A stretch of DNA of 64,000 bases from Neobacillus ginsengisoli (GCF_030813055.1 NZ_JAUSTW010000005.1:330148-394147), one strand, 5' to 3'; shown: positions 26,262-36,019, counted from the first letter of the stretch. Notes: a model not told the origin generated them from the letters alone. Numbers and translations: made by a program.

Positions 26262-26318
26262 ACACGGCGCCTTGCTCACAATAAAACAAACTTAAGCGAC
26301 TAGGTGCCTGGAGCTAGA
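26262..26318. repeat. Possible relic of a dispersed intergenic repeat
   Basis: CACGGCGCCTTGCTC and GGTGCCTGGAGCTAGAC face each other across about 25 bp upstream of fixA. I recall CTAGCTCCAG...GGCGCC blocks as a common intergenic repeat in Bacillaceae. Only a short degraded copy is seen, and the remainder of the 26319-26583 gap shows nothing. Confidence 0.3.
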
Positions 26319-26583
26319 CCATTTTCTCACCTGAAAAGTTATTTAACTAGAATACTTGTACCCTTAAGAAACCTTAAGATGATACTGTCTTTAAGTCTAT
26401 TTACAATTACTATATTAAGGGAGTTGTACTTACATTCGAATTTTTCAGATAAATATCTTAATAATAGTATTTAATTTGAATTTGGCGTGGTTTTGTGGGG
26501 TTTAACGGAACAGAAATTTGAATGTGGTATCAAAAATTTAGGACTATATGTACCATTATAATGAAGAAAGAATCCATTAAAAA

Positions 26584-26629
26584 TTAGGCTACCTCACTCC
26601 AAAAGAATTTGGAATGAAGACAGCCTAAA
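26584..26629 (-). terminator. Rho-independent terminator (IDEAL-domain gene)
   Basis: Interrupted hairpin TTAGGCT...CATTCCAAA / TTTTGGAGTG...AGCCTAA followed by TTTTTAATGG on the minus strand, about 120 bp after the stop at 26750. Confidence 0.65.
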
Positions 26630-26749
26630 TGATGTTTTATACGTGTCTCATTTCGAAGTTAATTTCAAACGCTATCCTTTTTACTATTCTCCATGTGGAT
26701 CTTCCCTTCTTGTTATATTGACATATTTTTTCAAATTTTTTAATTCTTA

Positions 26750-27091
26750 TTAATATACTCCCTTAACAAGCTGCTTCATTGAGTTTAACTCGGTAGAAAG
26801 CTCTATAAACCAATCCTTATCCCCTGTTGATAATGCCAAGTCTATTAGAAATTGAATTTGTTCCATGTTGGTCACTTTAGAAATAGGCAGTTTATTAACC
26901 CTTTTACTTAAAATCGGAATTGTTTTGCCAATCATTTCATCATTGTCACTTGTAACGACAGTAACCTTAACTGCTTCTTCTGGAATTTCCGGTGACATAG
27001 ATTCAATATAACCAATTATTAATTCCCCATCCCGTGCTTTGCCTTTAATCCAATCCCCTGTTTTTAAAATAGCATGATTATTGGAGAACAT
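26750..27091 (-). CDS. IDEAL-domain protein
   Basis: A 113-residue protein. The N-terminal part (TGDWIKGKARDGELIIGYIE, about residues 11-30) looks like a small beta domain with KTIPILSKRVNKLP after it. The C-terminal FLIDLALSTGDKDWFIELS fits the roughly 37-residue IDEAL domain of Bacillus YpiB/YozD-type proteins, which mediates protein-protein contacts. The molecular role is unknown. The gene is monocistronic with its own terminator. Confidence 0.75.
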   Translation of the reverse strand: MFSNNHAILKTGDWIKGKARDGELIIGYIESMSPEIPEEAVKVTVVTSDNDEMIGKTIPILSKRVNKLPISKVTNMEQIQFLIDLALSTGDKDWFIELSTELNSMKQLVKGVY

Positions 27092-27197
27092 ACTTTCTCA
27101 CCTACTTATATTAATTTTGTATGAAATGAGAGGAATTTTATCAATGTGTAATTTTTTTTATTACAGTTTAATTAAAAAGAAGTCTGCAGCTATAAAT

Positions 27198-27332
27198 TTA
27201 AACATTCCATTGTTTTTTGACTTGTTCTGCAGCTAATAGTTCAATTTTTTCCCACGTCGTTTCTTTTTTCACAATGACATTGGTTTGAAAATTTCTATCT
27301 TTATAATTAACTGTTACGAATACTTCAATCAT
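27198..27332 (-). CDS. Small BA3454-like stress-response protein
   Basis: 44 residues, MIEVFVTVNYKDRNFQTNVI with a C-terminal EKIELLAAEQVKKQW helix. ATG 27332 has AAAGGAGGAAG before it; the longer ORF from 27407 lacks a ribosome-binding site and its extra part is not conserved in character. Size and pattern resemble the BA3454 family of short Bacillus proteins. Function is unknown. It lies upstream of the IDEAL-domain gene on the same strand. Confidence 0.6.
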   Translation of the reverse strand: MIEVFVTVNYKDRNFQTNVIVKKETTWEKIELLAAEQVKKQWNV

Positions 27333-27458
27333 CTCTTTCTTCCTCCTTTCAAAAAAAACATATTCAAGATAAACAACAAAAGATGGCAATCCTACTATCA
27401 GTTCCAAGAATCAGTTTAAACCGTTAAGGCTTTGAATATCGCCTTAATAACTTCATCT

Positions 27459-27854
27459 TTAATTGGCCACTTTTTGCAATTCAGTGTTCAAGAATGTACG
27501 AAGCCTACGGGGCAGAAAACTACGAATATCTTCCTCGTTATATCCGACCTGTAATCTTTTTTCATCCTGGATAATTGGCCGGCGCAACATTTTGGGGTGA
27601 TTTATTATTAATTTATAGAATTCATTGAGCGGAAGAGATTCAATATTTATATTTAATTCCTGAAAGGTTTTTGAATTAGTTGAAATAATCTCACTAGTCC
27701 CATCTTCAGTCAAGCGAAGAATAGATTTAATCTCATCGACTGTAAGGGGATCAGATAAAATGTTTCTTTCAATATAGTCAATATGATGTTCCTCAAGCCA
27801 AGCTTTTGCTTTTCGGCAAGAAGTACAGCTTGGTGTCGTATACAGATTTACCAT
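27459..27854 (-). CDS. spx: Spx-family transcriptional regulator
   Basis: 131 residues, an ArsC-fold regulator that binds the RNA polymerase alpha C-terminal domain under thiol stress. It has [20 protein letters not shown] with the CxxC redox switch at residues 10-13, [14 protein letters not shown] with the alpha-contacting Gly near 52, and [20 protein letters not shown] with the conserved Arg near 92. ATG 27854 matches the usual Spx start; a GTG four codons upstream is less likely. Bacilli often have several Spx paralogues, and whether this is the main one cannot be told. Confidence 0.9.
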   Translation of the reverse strand: MVNLYTTPSCTSCRKAKAWLEEHHIDYIERNILSDPLTVDEIKSILRLTEDGTSEIISTNSKTFQELNINIESLPLNEFYKLIINHPKMLRRPIIQDEKRLQVGYNEEDIRSFLPRRLRTFLNTELQKVAN

Positions 27855-28480
27855 AGTTTTACACACTCCTTAAATATATTTTGGCAAACATTCGGTACCA
27901 AACCCTACTTCAACTTTGGGTAGGTAACTCTATGTTAGTTGATAAAACCTCGTAATAATTTTTATTATGCCAAATAATTGTTCCTTCATGTCTTTACAGT
28001 TCAAAATCATAAATTGTAATAAAAAAACTTACAGTTTAGCACCAAAAACTCGCAGTGTTTCCTTTTCTAGTCTGTTACTTCATCCCAGCAGAGCAATTCG
28101 TTATTTAATTGAGTTACAGTCTGCATCAATAATATTACTTTGGCCATTTGAGCAGTTAATCGGCTAATAAAACTAAACTTTGCAAAGCTAGACAATACAC
28201 TTTCATCTCAATCAACTCATTTCCTAAGGACCATACTGTAAATTTAATCGTTACAGTTCATTAAGTCAACTGTAAACTTATGGTTTGCAAATAAATATTT
28301 GTCGTAAGCATATGCAAATTGAGAATAGAAAAAATCTTCTTTGTCCTTTCAACATTTTCTTTTTTTTAAAAAGAACTTTCGGCCAGTTCTTGGATCATTA
28401 TTTGTTCCATGTACTTTCTATGATGGGATTCATCGTTTTTAAGATTTCCATTTCCAAATTGAACTCTATCCAATCAAGTG
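27855..28480. other. Intergenic region, no gene seen
   Basis: An AT-rich gap of over 600 bp. The only pattern I see is a recurring TTACAGT/ACTGTAA word (near 28030, 28110, 28226, 28250 and 28270), with no clear period. Short ORFs here lack ribosome-binding sites. Confidence 0.4.
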
Positions 28481-28551
28481 GTAGGCTAATCATTAGTTGA
28501 TCAGCCTACCTCTCACACCACTGTACGTACGGTCACGTATCAGCGATTGAA
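28481..28551 (-). other. Possible group II intron 3' end (domains V-VI relic)
   Basis: On the minus strand ATACGTGACCGTACGTACAG and GTGGTGTGAGAGG are followed by a hairpin GGTAGGCT / AGCCTACC with an AACTAATG loop. The order and wording resemble the domain V and VI ends of Bacillus group II introns. No intron-encoded reverse transcriptase or 5' end is present, as ftsZ begins 120 bp upstream. I judge it a truncated tail; an unrelated hairpin is possible. Confidence 0.35.
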
Positions 28552-28671
28552 AAACTAAAGTATCTACGATCATAGATATGGTTTAGGTCTTTTAGCCCCA
28601 TTTGTTGAGTGTTTTTGTTTTTATTGCTTTATGTAGTGTTTCGCTGGCAGAGAAAGCAAATTTTTTATTTA

Positions 28672-29829
28672 TTAAAATCGTCTTTTTCGATTGCGTAAGA
28701 ACGCTGGAATATCCAAAGATTTTTCTGGATGTTCTGAGTATTGGTCATAATCTTGAACCGGTTTGCCTCGGTATATCGAATCACTTTCTATATGTTGTCT
28801 ACCCTGTTCCCTATGATTTGGATTAGACATTCCTTCCATGGATGGCTGGGAAGACGTTTGCATTAAAGTATCGTCTTGCTCATTAAATCCTGTGGCAATG
28901 ACAGTTACGATAATTTCTTCTTTTAAGTTTTCGTTAATGACCGAACCAAAAATCATATTTAATTCCTCGTGAGAAGCAGCAGCAACGATATCGGCTGCTT
29001 CCTGTACTTCATAAAGACTTAAATTGTGACCGCCAGTTATGTTCATGATCACACCATGAGCTCCATTGATGGAAGTTTCCAGTAACGGACTATTTAAGGC
29101 TTTCTCTGCAGCTTCAGTAGCACGATCTTTACCTTTTGCAATACCAATTCCCATTAAGGCAGTTCCTTTATGGGACATGACCGTTTTTACGTCAGCAAAA
29201 TCAAGGTTAATTAAACCTGGCACAGCAATTAAATCGGAAATCCCTTGAACACCCTGCCTGAGTACATTATCAGCTTCACGGAAAGCTTCTACCATGGGTG
29301 TTTTTTTATCTACGATCTCCAATAAGCGATCGTTTGGAATAATAATTAAGGTGTCCACTGCTTCTCTCATTTCGTTAATTCCTCTAATCGCGTTTACTGC
29401 ACGCTTGTGGCCTTCAAATTTGAAAGGACGTGTTACAACCCCAATTGTCAAAGCACCAAGATTACGGGCAATTTTAGCAATAGCAGGCGCTGCCCCTGTG
29501 CCTGTACCACCGCCCATACCAGCTGTAACGAAAACCATGTCTGCGCCTGTTAACACTTCTTTGATCTGCTGTTTGCTTTCCTCCACAGATCTCTCTCCTA
29601 TTTCTGGATTTGCACCCGCTCCTAGTCCTCTTGTCAATGATGCACCGATTTGCATTGTGACACCTGCTCTTGATTGCTTAAGCGCTTGGGCATCTGTATT
29701 AACGGCAATAAATTCTACACCCTCAACTCCTGCCTCGATCATCCTGTTCACAGCGTTGTTTCCCCCGCCGCCAACACCAATGACTTTAATCGTGGCGAAT
29801 TGGTCTATATTTGCATCAAAATCCAACAT
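28672..29829 (-). CDS. ftsZ: FtsZ cell-division GTPase, stand-alone copy
   Basis: A 385-residue tubulin-like GTPase that polymerises at the division site. The tubulin signature [17 protein letters not shown] is at about residues 106-122, the T3 [11 protein letters not shown] at about 20-30, and the T7 synergy loop [11 protein letters not shown] at about 207-217. A variable linker of about 50 residues follows, then a normal C-terminal peptide [13 protein letters not shown] for FtsA/SepF binding. No ftsA or dcw gene is adjacent, so this is probably a second ftsZ. It seems functional. The ribosome-binding site is GGGGGA before ATG 29829. Confidence 0.93.
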   Translation of the reverse strand: MLDFDANIDQFATIKVIGVGGGGNNAVNRMIEAGVEGVEFIAVNTDAQALKQSRAGVTMQIGASLTRGLGAGANPEIGERSVEESKQQIKEVLTGADMVFVTAGMGGGTGTGAAPAIAKIARNLGALTIGVVTRPFKFEGHKRAVNAIRGINEMREAVDTLIIIPNDRLLEIVDKKTPMVEAFREADNVLRQGVQGISDLIAVPGLINLDFADVKTVMSHKGTALMGIGIAKGKDRATEAAEKALNSPLLETSINGAHGVIMNITGGHNLSLYEVQEAADIVAAASHEELNMIFGSVINENLKEEIIVTVIATGFNEQDDTLMQTSSQPSMEGMSNPNHREQGRQHIESDSIYRGKPVQDYDQYSEHPEKSLDIPAFLRNRKRRF

Positions 29830-30335
29830 GATTATTCCCCCTCATTCATCCAAATTTCATTGATTTCACACGAATCATGGTTGCCCGAAGAACCGCTTCA
29901 TATTATTCGAATTTTCCATTTTTTATAGGTTAGTAGATTAGGAGGCAGGATATTTTGCACTTGCATTTTGATTATCTCAAACCAAAACTGTAATCCTGAT
30001 GACATCCTGAAGAAAAAAGAGACTTTCTTGAGATTCAACACTTAAATAAGAGTGACATGTAGTAGACTACAAAATAAAGTGTGAAAGATAGAACGGATTT
30101 CCTACGATTAAAAAGTTGTTTAACAAGGTTTAGTTTTTAGTCTACTTAACCTTCATTTTATTGTCCAGTTAAGTTAAGCCCATTTGTCATATCATTATGA
30201 CAGGCAATTCGACTCAATGAATAAAGGCATTTAGCTCATTAAATAAAAAGTGAGACTGAATTCGCTCAGTAAACGATATTTTTTTCATCCCGAAACGACT
30301 GTTTGGAAATAGAAAGACATATGATCACGACTAAA
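29830..30335. other. Intergenic region upstream of ftsZ, no gene seen
   Basis: About 500 bp that must hold the ftsZ promoter. Only short ORFs without ribosome-binding sites are present. No repeat or stable hairpin other than the terminator listed next was found. Confidence 0.4.
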
Positions 30336-30365
30336 AGCCAGAGAACTGAATTTAGATCTCTGGCT
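30336..30365 (-). terminator. Rho-independent terminator of the symporter operon
   Basis: Hairpin AGCCAGAGA / TCTCTGGCT with a 12-nt loop and TTTTAG on the minus strand, downstream of the symporter stop at 30454. Confidence 0.7.
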
Positions 30366-30453
30366 ACAAATTATTTCTGTGGTAAATATAGTATTAAGTT
30401 TACATTAATTTCCTTTTCTAACATGATTACCTTAAGATATAAAAGATTACTAT

Positions 30454-31935
30454 TTACTGTTCAATTAGTAGATCGGTATTCCTATTAACTGACGTACTGT
30501 TTTTTGTTAATAGACTAACAACTACTAAAGCGATGGTATTAACAAATAGAGCAACAATTCCTATATTCAAATCATTTAATAGTTGAGGAATGTGAGGAAA
30601 AATCTGAGCTAATGTGTTATTTCCTAATGACATAATAGAAACTAACGCACCTCCTAAAATAATTCCAGTAAACGCACCATATTTCGTCACAAAATTCTTC
30701 TTCATCAAACTAAAGAAAAATGCCGGGGCAAGTTGTGTGATAAAATTGTATGCGATTAAAGATATTCCAAAAAGTGAAGTTCCACCTTTAAAAGTAAAAT
30801 AAAGGCCGACTAAAGTAATGAAAGGAACCAAGTATTTCATAAATCTTGTAATTTGAGCTTCCGTTTTTGAAGGAGCAACTACTTGATAGATATTTTTTAC
30901 TATTAAAGTCGATATGACCATCAATAGCATGGAACTTGGCACTAAAGCAGCTAAAACACCTGTTCCTCCAATTATCCCTACAAACCATGGATCAAAAGTC
31001 GTTTTTGAAAGAAGTAACAAGACTTGGTCAGGGTTACTTGCTTGCGCTCCATGAATCTGTAAGATGGCTGCAAATCCAACAAAAAAAGCAAATAATAAAA
31101 TCAGTTGATACAAAGGCATAAAAATCGCATTTTTTCGTAAAGCTTTCTCATTTTTTGCGGCAAAAACAGGAGGAAACGTTTGTGGCCACATATACATTCC
31201 AATTCCACTTAATATGACTGTAGATATATACCAAGTTACGTTCATACCATGTTTAGGAAGTATGGTAAAGTTTGGTTTCGCATGTTCAACAGCTTCATAC
31301 ATTGGCTGTATTCCACCATAATAATGGATAGGAAAATAGACACCTAAAAATACAACAATAGCAAGAATTAATATATCCTTTAAAATAGAAGTCCATGCTG
31401 AACCGTGAATACCTGACAACATGACAAAAATAGTAACGCCAATAGCACCAATCCAAATGGCTATTTTAGAAGGTATGACCCCGTATGATGTAATCTCGAC
31501 GATATAACCTAATCCTTTAAATTGTAAAACTAGGTAGCAAATACATGCTACTATACCTACAACTGCTACTAATATTCCAAGATATGGGCTTTGATATTTT
31601 TTCGTAAAGAAGTCTGATTGGGAGATTAATTTATGTTTCTTTGAATATTTCCAAATGGCAGGAAATGTCCAGTAAGAGATGACAGAAGCAAGACAGCCGT
31701 ATGAAACAATACTAAAGATGGAACCTCCTTCACCAAATGCCGAACCACTAGCACCTAAAAAAGTAAAAGTAGTATACATTTCACCAGCGGATAAAAGGAA
31801 GATGAACAGGGTTCCCATTCCACGTCCTCCAACTGACCATTGTTCTAAGTTCATCTCTTTACCTTTTTTGGACCATAGCCCTAAAATGATAGGAATAACG
31901 AAAAACAACAGAATGAAAAAAATGCCAATATTCAT
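30454..31935 (-). CDS. Sodium:solute symporter (SSS family)
   Basis: A 493-residue membrane transporter with about 13 hydrophobic spans. The N-terminal SVGGRGMGTLFIFLLSAGEM and SGSAFGEGGSIFSIVSYG segments are typical of PanF/YhjB-like SSS members. The start overlaps the stop of the small DUF3311 gene, the usual YhjC-YhjB pairing in Bacillus. Downstream of an M20 amidohydrolase in the same operon, it may import the acylated amino acid or peptide that enzyme splits. Substrate is inferred only. Confidence 0.9.
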   Translation of the reverse strand: MNIGIFFILLFFVIPIILGLWSKKGKEMNLEQWSVGGRGMGTLFIFLLSAGEMYTTFTFLGASGSAFGEGGSIFSIVSYGCLASVISYWTFPAIWKYSKKHKLISQSDFFTKKYQSPYLGILVAVVGIVACICYLVLQFKGLGYIVEITSYGVIPSKIAIWIGAIGVTIFVMLSGIHGSAWTSILKDILILAIVVFLGVYFPIHYYGGIQPMYEAVEHAKPNFTILPKHGMNVTWYISTVILSGIGMYMWPQTFPPVFAAKNEKALRKNAIFMPLYQLILLFAFFVGFAAILQIHGAQASNPDQVLLLLSKTTFDPWFVGIIGGTGVLAALVPSSMLLMVISTLIVKNIYQVVAPSKTEAQITRFMKYLVPFITLVGLYFTFKGGTSLFGISLIAYNFITQLAPAFFFSLMKKNFVTKYGAFTGIILGGALVSIMSLGNNTLAQIFPHIPQLLNDLNIGIVALFVNTIALVVVSLLTKNSTSVNRNTDLLIEQ

Positions 31936-32132
31936 TATATATCCCCCTCTTGATTCGCAGGATCAAATTTATATATCACACCTAAAATTCCTGTTGTGAG
32001 TAGAGACCAGAGGACAATCCAAAAGTGAAAAAACGGCATTCCAAGCACATAAGGAGTAACTGTATTTGAAAACAAAGCACCTAAAACAAATCCAAGAACT
32101 GGAATAATTCCAAGCCAGTATATCTTTTTCAT
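31935..32132 (-). CDS. DUF3311 small membrane protein (symporter partner)
   Basis: 65 residues with two hydrophobic segments (WLGIIPVLGFVLGALF and FFHFWIVLWSLLTTGILGVI). The PFFHFWIVLW core is the DUF3311 hallmark. Members are nearly always encoded directly before an SSS symporter and are thought to be an accessory subunit. Its stop overlaps the symporter start and it lies 12 bp after the amidohydrolase. Confidence 0.88.
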   Translation of the reverse strand: MKKIYWLGIIPVLGFVLGALFSNTVTPYVLGMPFFHFWIVLWSLLTTGILGVIYKFDPANQEGDI

Positions 32133-32144
32133 CCTCTACTCCCC

Positions 32145-33344
32145 TTAATTTTGATTTTCTAATATTTTCATTGTCCCTAGAACAAATAACTTTACACCAT
32201 TTTGTAAGGCCCGCTCATCAAAATCAAATTTCGGATGATGGTGAGGATAAATAATTCCTTCCTCTTCATTACGAGCTCCTATTAATATAAAAGATCCCGG
32301 AATTTCTTTTAGATAGGCTGAAAAATCTTCACTTCCCATCATTGGCATGACAATCTCTCGATTTTCTTCTCCAAATATTTCACAAACGGTTTCATCCATA
32401 AAACGAGTTACTTCTGCATCGTTGATTAGGGGGGCATAGCCGAACTGATAATCAAATTCATATGAAGCACCATGAGCTTCGGTAATTCCTTTAACAATTT
32501 GTTCAATTAAATTTGGTATCTTTTCACGAAGATCCGATTTAAAAGTTCGAACAGAGCCACCAATTGTAACGGTACTGGGAATTACATTAACCGCTGATCC
32601 ACCATTAAACTGAGTCACTGAAATGACAGCGGTTTCTACAGGATCAAGTTTCCGTGAAACGATGTGTTGAAGATTCGATACCACTTGAGTACCGATTGCA
32701 ATTGGATCAATGGCTTGATTTGGCTGAGAGGCATGTCCCCCTTTACCCACGATCGTCATTTTAAACATATCAGCGCCAGCCATCATCGGACCATAGTTCA
32801 AACCAATTTTACCATAAGGCAACGTACTCATTACATGAGCACCGATGATCAAATCCACCCCATCAAGCACGCCAGCCTTTACCATCTCTTTTGCACCACC
32901 AGGAGGTAGTTCCTCTGCATGTTGAAATAAAAAACGAACCTCGCCTTTTAGTTGATCTTTCATCCCGGAAAGTAATTTTGCTGCACCTAGAAGCATTGCC
33001 GTATGACCATCATGTCCACATGCATGCATAACCCCGTTGTTTTTAGAAGTAAAAGAAAATTGGTTTTCTTCTTGAATTGGAAGTGCATCCATATCTGCTC
33101 GTATAGCAAGAACCTTTCCAGAATTGTTTCCAATAAGACGAGCGACAACACTTGTTTTTGTTGGCCGAAAAATTTCTAAATTTCCAAATGATTGGAGTTT
33201 TTCAAATACAAACTGTGCGGTCTTTTCCTCTTGGAAGGATAATTCTGGGTTCTCGTGTAAATATCTTCTCCATTCGATTACTTCACTGTTGATTGACTCA
33301 ATCCGTTCAGTTAACTTCAATTCAGATAAAATATCGTGCATCAT
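32145..33344 (-). CDS. M20-family amidohydrolase (N-acyl amino acid / aminoacylase type)
   Basis: About 399 residues. The M20D fold has RRYLHENPELSFQEEKTAQF at the N-terminus, metal-binding HACGHDGHTAMLLGAA (about residue 105), the catalytic Glu in FLFQHAEELPPGGAKEM (about 138), a dimerisation domain (GKGGHASQPNQAIDP) and C-terminal MMGSEDFSAYL with PHHHPKFDFDE. It releases an amine or amino acid from an amide, using two metal ions. ATG 33344 has GGAGG 7 nt upstream. First gene of the operon with DUF3311 and the SSS symporter. Confidence 0.9.
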   Translation of the reverse strand: MMHDILSELKLTERIESINSEVIEWRRYLHENPELSFQEEKTAQFVFEKLQSFGNLEIFRPTKTSVVARLIGNNSGKVLAIRADMDALPIQEENQFSFTSKNNGVMHACGHDGHTAMLLGAAKLLSGMKDQLKGEVRFLFQHAEELPPGGAKEMVKAGVLDGVDLIIGAHVMSTLPYGKIGLNYGPMMAGADMFKMTIVGKGGHASQPNQAIDPIAIGTQVVSNLQHIVSRKLDPVETAVISVTQFNGGSAVNVIPSTVTIGGSVRTFKSDLREKIPNLIEQIVKGITEAHGASYEFDYQFGYAPLINDAEVTRFMDETVCEIFGEENREIVMPMMGSEDFSAYLKEIPGSFILIGARNEEEGIIYPHHHPKFDFDERALQNGVKLFVLGTMKILENQN

Positions 33345-33489
33345 CAAACAACCTCCATTTTCATAATGTTTGTACTTCTTAGCAAAAACTATTTAAGGAA
33401 TATTTAAGGTAAATTTCCTTAAATAAAGTTTATACGATGAAAACGTTTTATTCAACAGTTTTTATGAATATTCTAAAAATTAATCATAA

Positions 33490-33522
33490 AAAATAAACAT
33501 CCTAATTTGGAATGTTTATTTT
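33490..33522 (-). terminator. Rho-independent terminator of the regulator gene
   Basis: AATAAACAT(T)CC / GGATGTTTATT with TTTTTT on the minus strand, overlapping the last codons of the gene ending at 33516. Confidence 0.7.
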
Positions 33523-34817
33523 AAACGATATATTTTACTAGGTCTTCCACGAAATGAGGAAGATTCTTCACCAATACATTCAGCTAGATCCACTTCACAT
33601 AAATCTGTTACAATCCGTCTTGCATTCCGTTCTGTCATTTGAAGGTGTGCTGCCAAACTCTTTGTCGTAAAATCGTTCCAATTCATTCTCCTGATTAGTG
33701 CATCAATTTTGTGGAAAGTTTTTACGCTAATATTTCCCTTTTTCAGTTTCTGCAAAAAATCTTGATCGTCCGTACGATAGGAGTAGGTTATCTCTTCTTC
33801 TTTCCCAAATGACTCGATAATCTTGCCATTTTCTTGGACTATAAGAATCTTACGGTCAGGCATTTCTTTTGACTGTTGAATTGACAACTGAGCGTTTATC
33901 TCAGCAGAAAACACTGTCTCTCCAAATCCGATTCCTACAGCAACCATTGAATCTGATTCCAGCGACAACTGTTCTACTGTGTGTTCTAACATTGACATTT
34001 CACGTTCAATTGCGCCGCGAGAGCTAAAAATTACAAATTTACCATTTCCTTTTTCTATCAATGAACCATTTAATTGTTCACAGAGATTCAGGAGTATTTC
34101 CTTCAATCGAAGTTCCAAATGCTGTAAATAATAAGGACTCTTTGCCTTTTGGACAATACTTTCAAAATGCTCGATCTCAATTATTTCCACACCAATTTGT
34201 GTATCCTTAAAGTACAAGCCCTTTATTTTTTCGGTTAGGATCCTTAAAGTTTGGCGAATTTCCATTCGACTTGTCGAAATCCAATCGACTGGTACACCAG
34301 CCTCTTTTAAGTGCTTATAAACCGTTGGAAAGCTGGTCAATACTCCTTCAGTTTTTCTTGATTCCCACAATTCTAGATGAAATTGTAACAATTGCTCCAT
34401 ATTAATATCATCTAGTTCAAACTTTTTCACGTAAATCTCATTAAATGTCATATTCAATTGTTCTACTGACTCTTCAAACAGATTGGTCGAAGAGGGTATA
34501 TCGATACTCAACCTAGTTATCAATTTCTCCTGTGAATAGATAATATTTAACAAACTTTTGTAGAGAGTAGATTCCGTATGTGGAATATACAATAGATTTT
34601 CATTCGAACCTAAAATTTTTTCTGCGATATCATAAGGTAATTTACCAGAAAAAAGCCAGACATGAATAGTATGTTCATGATCCAGTACAATTTTTTTTGT
34701 CTCCTCAGGTTCTTCATAAGGGTAAGCTAAAAATTCCATTCCCTGCTCGAATTCTTTAGCTAGACCAAGAATTCGTTCTACCGACCATTCCGGTCCGACC
34801 ACTCCGACTCGATACAT
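33516..34817 (-). CDS. Transcriptional regulator with degenerate GGDEF-like core and C-terminal winged helix
   Basis: About 433 residues. The N-terminal third (MYRVGVVGPEWSVERILGLA) resembles a sensor domain. The middle (residues about 220-350, LQHLELRLKEILLNLC through VAVGIGFGETVFSAEINAQL) looks like a cyclase/GGDEF fold without the GGDEF motif. The C-terminus MNWNDFTTKSLAAHLQMTER plus NARRIVTDL is a winged-helix DNA-binding unit ending in RGRPSKIYRLK. ATG 34817 has GGAGTTAAGG before it. It lies upstream of the amidohydrolase/symporter operon in the same direction and likely controls it. No named family was recognised with certainty. Confidence 0.7.
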   Translation of the reverse strand: MYRVGVVGPEWSVERILGLAKEFEQGMEFLAYPYEEPEETKKIVLDHEHTIHVWLFSGKLPYDIAEKILGSNENLLYIPHTESTLYKSLLNIIYSQEKLITRLSIDIPSSTNLFEESVEQLNMTFNEIYVKKFELDDINMEQLLQFHLELWESRKTEGVLTSFPTVYKHLKEAGVPVDWISTSRMEIRQTLRILTEKIKGLYFKDTQIGVEIIEIEHFESIVQKAKSPYYLQHLELRLKEILLNLCEQLNGSLIEKGNGKFVIFSSRGAIEREMSMLEHTVEQLSLESDSMVAVGIGFGETVFSAEINAQLSIQQSKEMPDRKILIVQENGKIIESFGKEEEITYSYRTDDQDFLQKLKKGNISVKTFHKIDALIRRMNWNDFTTKSLAAHLQMTERNARRIVTDLCEVDLAECIGEESSSFRGRPSKIYRLK

Positions 34818-35095
34818 CCTTAACTCCTGCCTTCTATATTTAATCACTATGTATTTATGTTCCATAGAAGAAAATTTGGCTTTGAACAATAAAAATTCTG
34901 TTTCTCATATAATTAAAGTATATATAAATTATCTTAACAATAACTACCCTTTTTAACCATATCTTCTTAGACTTAAGATTGTTGCAAAAGAAAACAACGG
35001 ATAAAATTATCCGCCGTAACAAGAGAATACAAAAACCTTATAATAGAAACTATTTATGTTTCTGAGCACTTCTTTTTTTCTACTAAAACTAAAAC

Positions 35096-35190
35096 TTATT
35101 TAAATAAAGGGCATACTGCTTTTTCATTGTAAATACGGTCAATCGCTTCTACAAGCAAAGGTCCAACTGATAAAGATGTAATTTTATTGA
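35096..35190 (-). pseudogene. prs: 3' relic of prs (ribose-phosphate pyrophosphokinase)
   Basis: An open stretch without a start codon reads NKITSLSVGPLLVEAIDRIY, then NEKAVCPLFK and stop at 35096. This matches the C-terminal tail of Prs (SLSVGPLLAEAI...LF). About 90% of the gene is missing, and an in-frame stop lies just upstream. The rest of the 34818-35236 gap shows no gene. Confidence 0.65.
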
Positions 35191-35236
35191 AAACAAAGAT
35201 TTTTTATTGTGCGAGATTTCGCATCAATATTTATTT

Positions 35237-36019
35237 TTAAAGCCCAATTTTATTTAATAGTTCTTGCCTTTGCAAAAAGTCTCCTACTATTAAGTCGGCA
35301 CCCGCCTTCTCCAAACGATGACGTTTCACATCATTGATCCCTTCCCTTTTATCTTCATCACTGGCAATTCCTAGACAAAAGGCTCCGTATTCCTTTCCCA
35401 AGCTAATTTCTACTTTACCATCTCCAACAACCAATAACGATTGTTCATCAAACCCTTGTTCAACTATCAGATCACGAATGACTTTTTCTTTGGAACAATC
35501 TGCTCGACCTACCGGTGCACCGGCAATTTCTTTCAAGTATAAACTGATTTGAAGAATGTTAGCTTCATTAACAACATCAGGGTGGTCTGTCCCGCTTGCT
35601 AAATAAATATCTACTCCACGTTTCTGAAGTTCTTCTAGGAAGTAGACAGATCCTTTTATAATATAATTTTCTGGGGAAACAGAACCATCATTTATTTGTT
35701 TTAAGCGATCCTGAACATTAGCTAATAAACGTTCATTATATATTGCTTTATACCCCCATCCATCAAGCGCTTCTTTGACATATCCATACTTTTTTACGGT
35801 ATCGGTAAGCCATTCCATTTGGTATATTGTTTGGATCCCTGTTGATTCATGAATGTATGTTTTTACTTCGTTACTGATCTTTTCTAACGTGCCTTCGTCA
35901 ATTTCTGAACACCCAACAATCATTTCTACCATCATTGGGTGCATAACCTCTTCCCATCCATTTCGAAGTGTAGAAATGGTTCCGTCAAAATCAAATACTG
36001 CAGCACGAATATGCCTCAT
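35237..36019 (-). CDS. HAD-superfamily phosphatase
   Basis: About 260 residues. The DxD nucleophile motif AAVFDFDGTIST is at residues 6-17, a helical cap follows (about 25-130), motif II is YLASGTDHPD (about 160), and motif IV is LLVVGDGKVEISLGKE (about 205). A phosphate-ester hydrolase of the sugar-phosphate type is likely. ATG 36019 follows GGAGGG; the longer GTG start covers that ribosome-binding site. Last gene of the heptose-type block, 47 bp after the kinase, so it may remove the C7 (or C6) phosphate after the kinase step. Not a close GmhB relative by eye. Confidence 0.8.
   Translation of the reverse strand: MRHIRAAVFDFDGTISTLRNGWEEVMHPMMVEMIVGCSEIDEGTLEKISNEVKTYIHESTGIQTIYQMEWLTDTVKKYGYVKEALDGWGYKAIYNERLLANVQDRLKQINDGSVSPENYIIKGSVYFLEELQKRGVDIYLASGTDHPDVVNEANILQISLYLKEIAGAPVGRADCSKEKVIRDLIVEQGFDEQSLLVVGDGKVEISLGKEYGAFCLGIASDEDKREGINDVKRHRLEKAGADLIVGDFLQRQELLNKIGL

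Noticed and set aside
28285..28500. 71-codon plus-strand ORF between spx and ftsZ
   Set aside because: No ribosome-binding site, low-complexity content and overlap with the intron-like hairpin.
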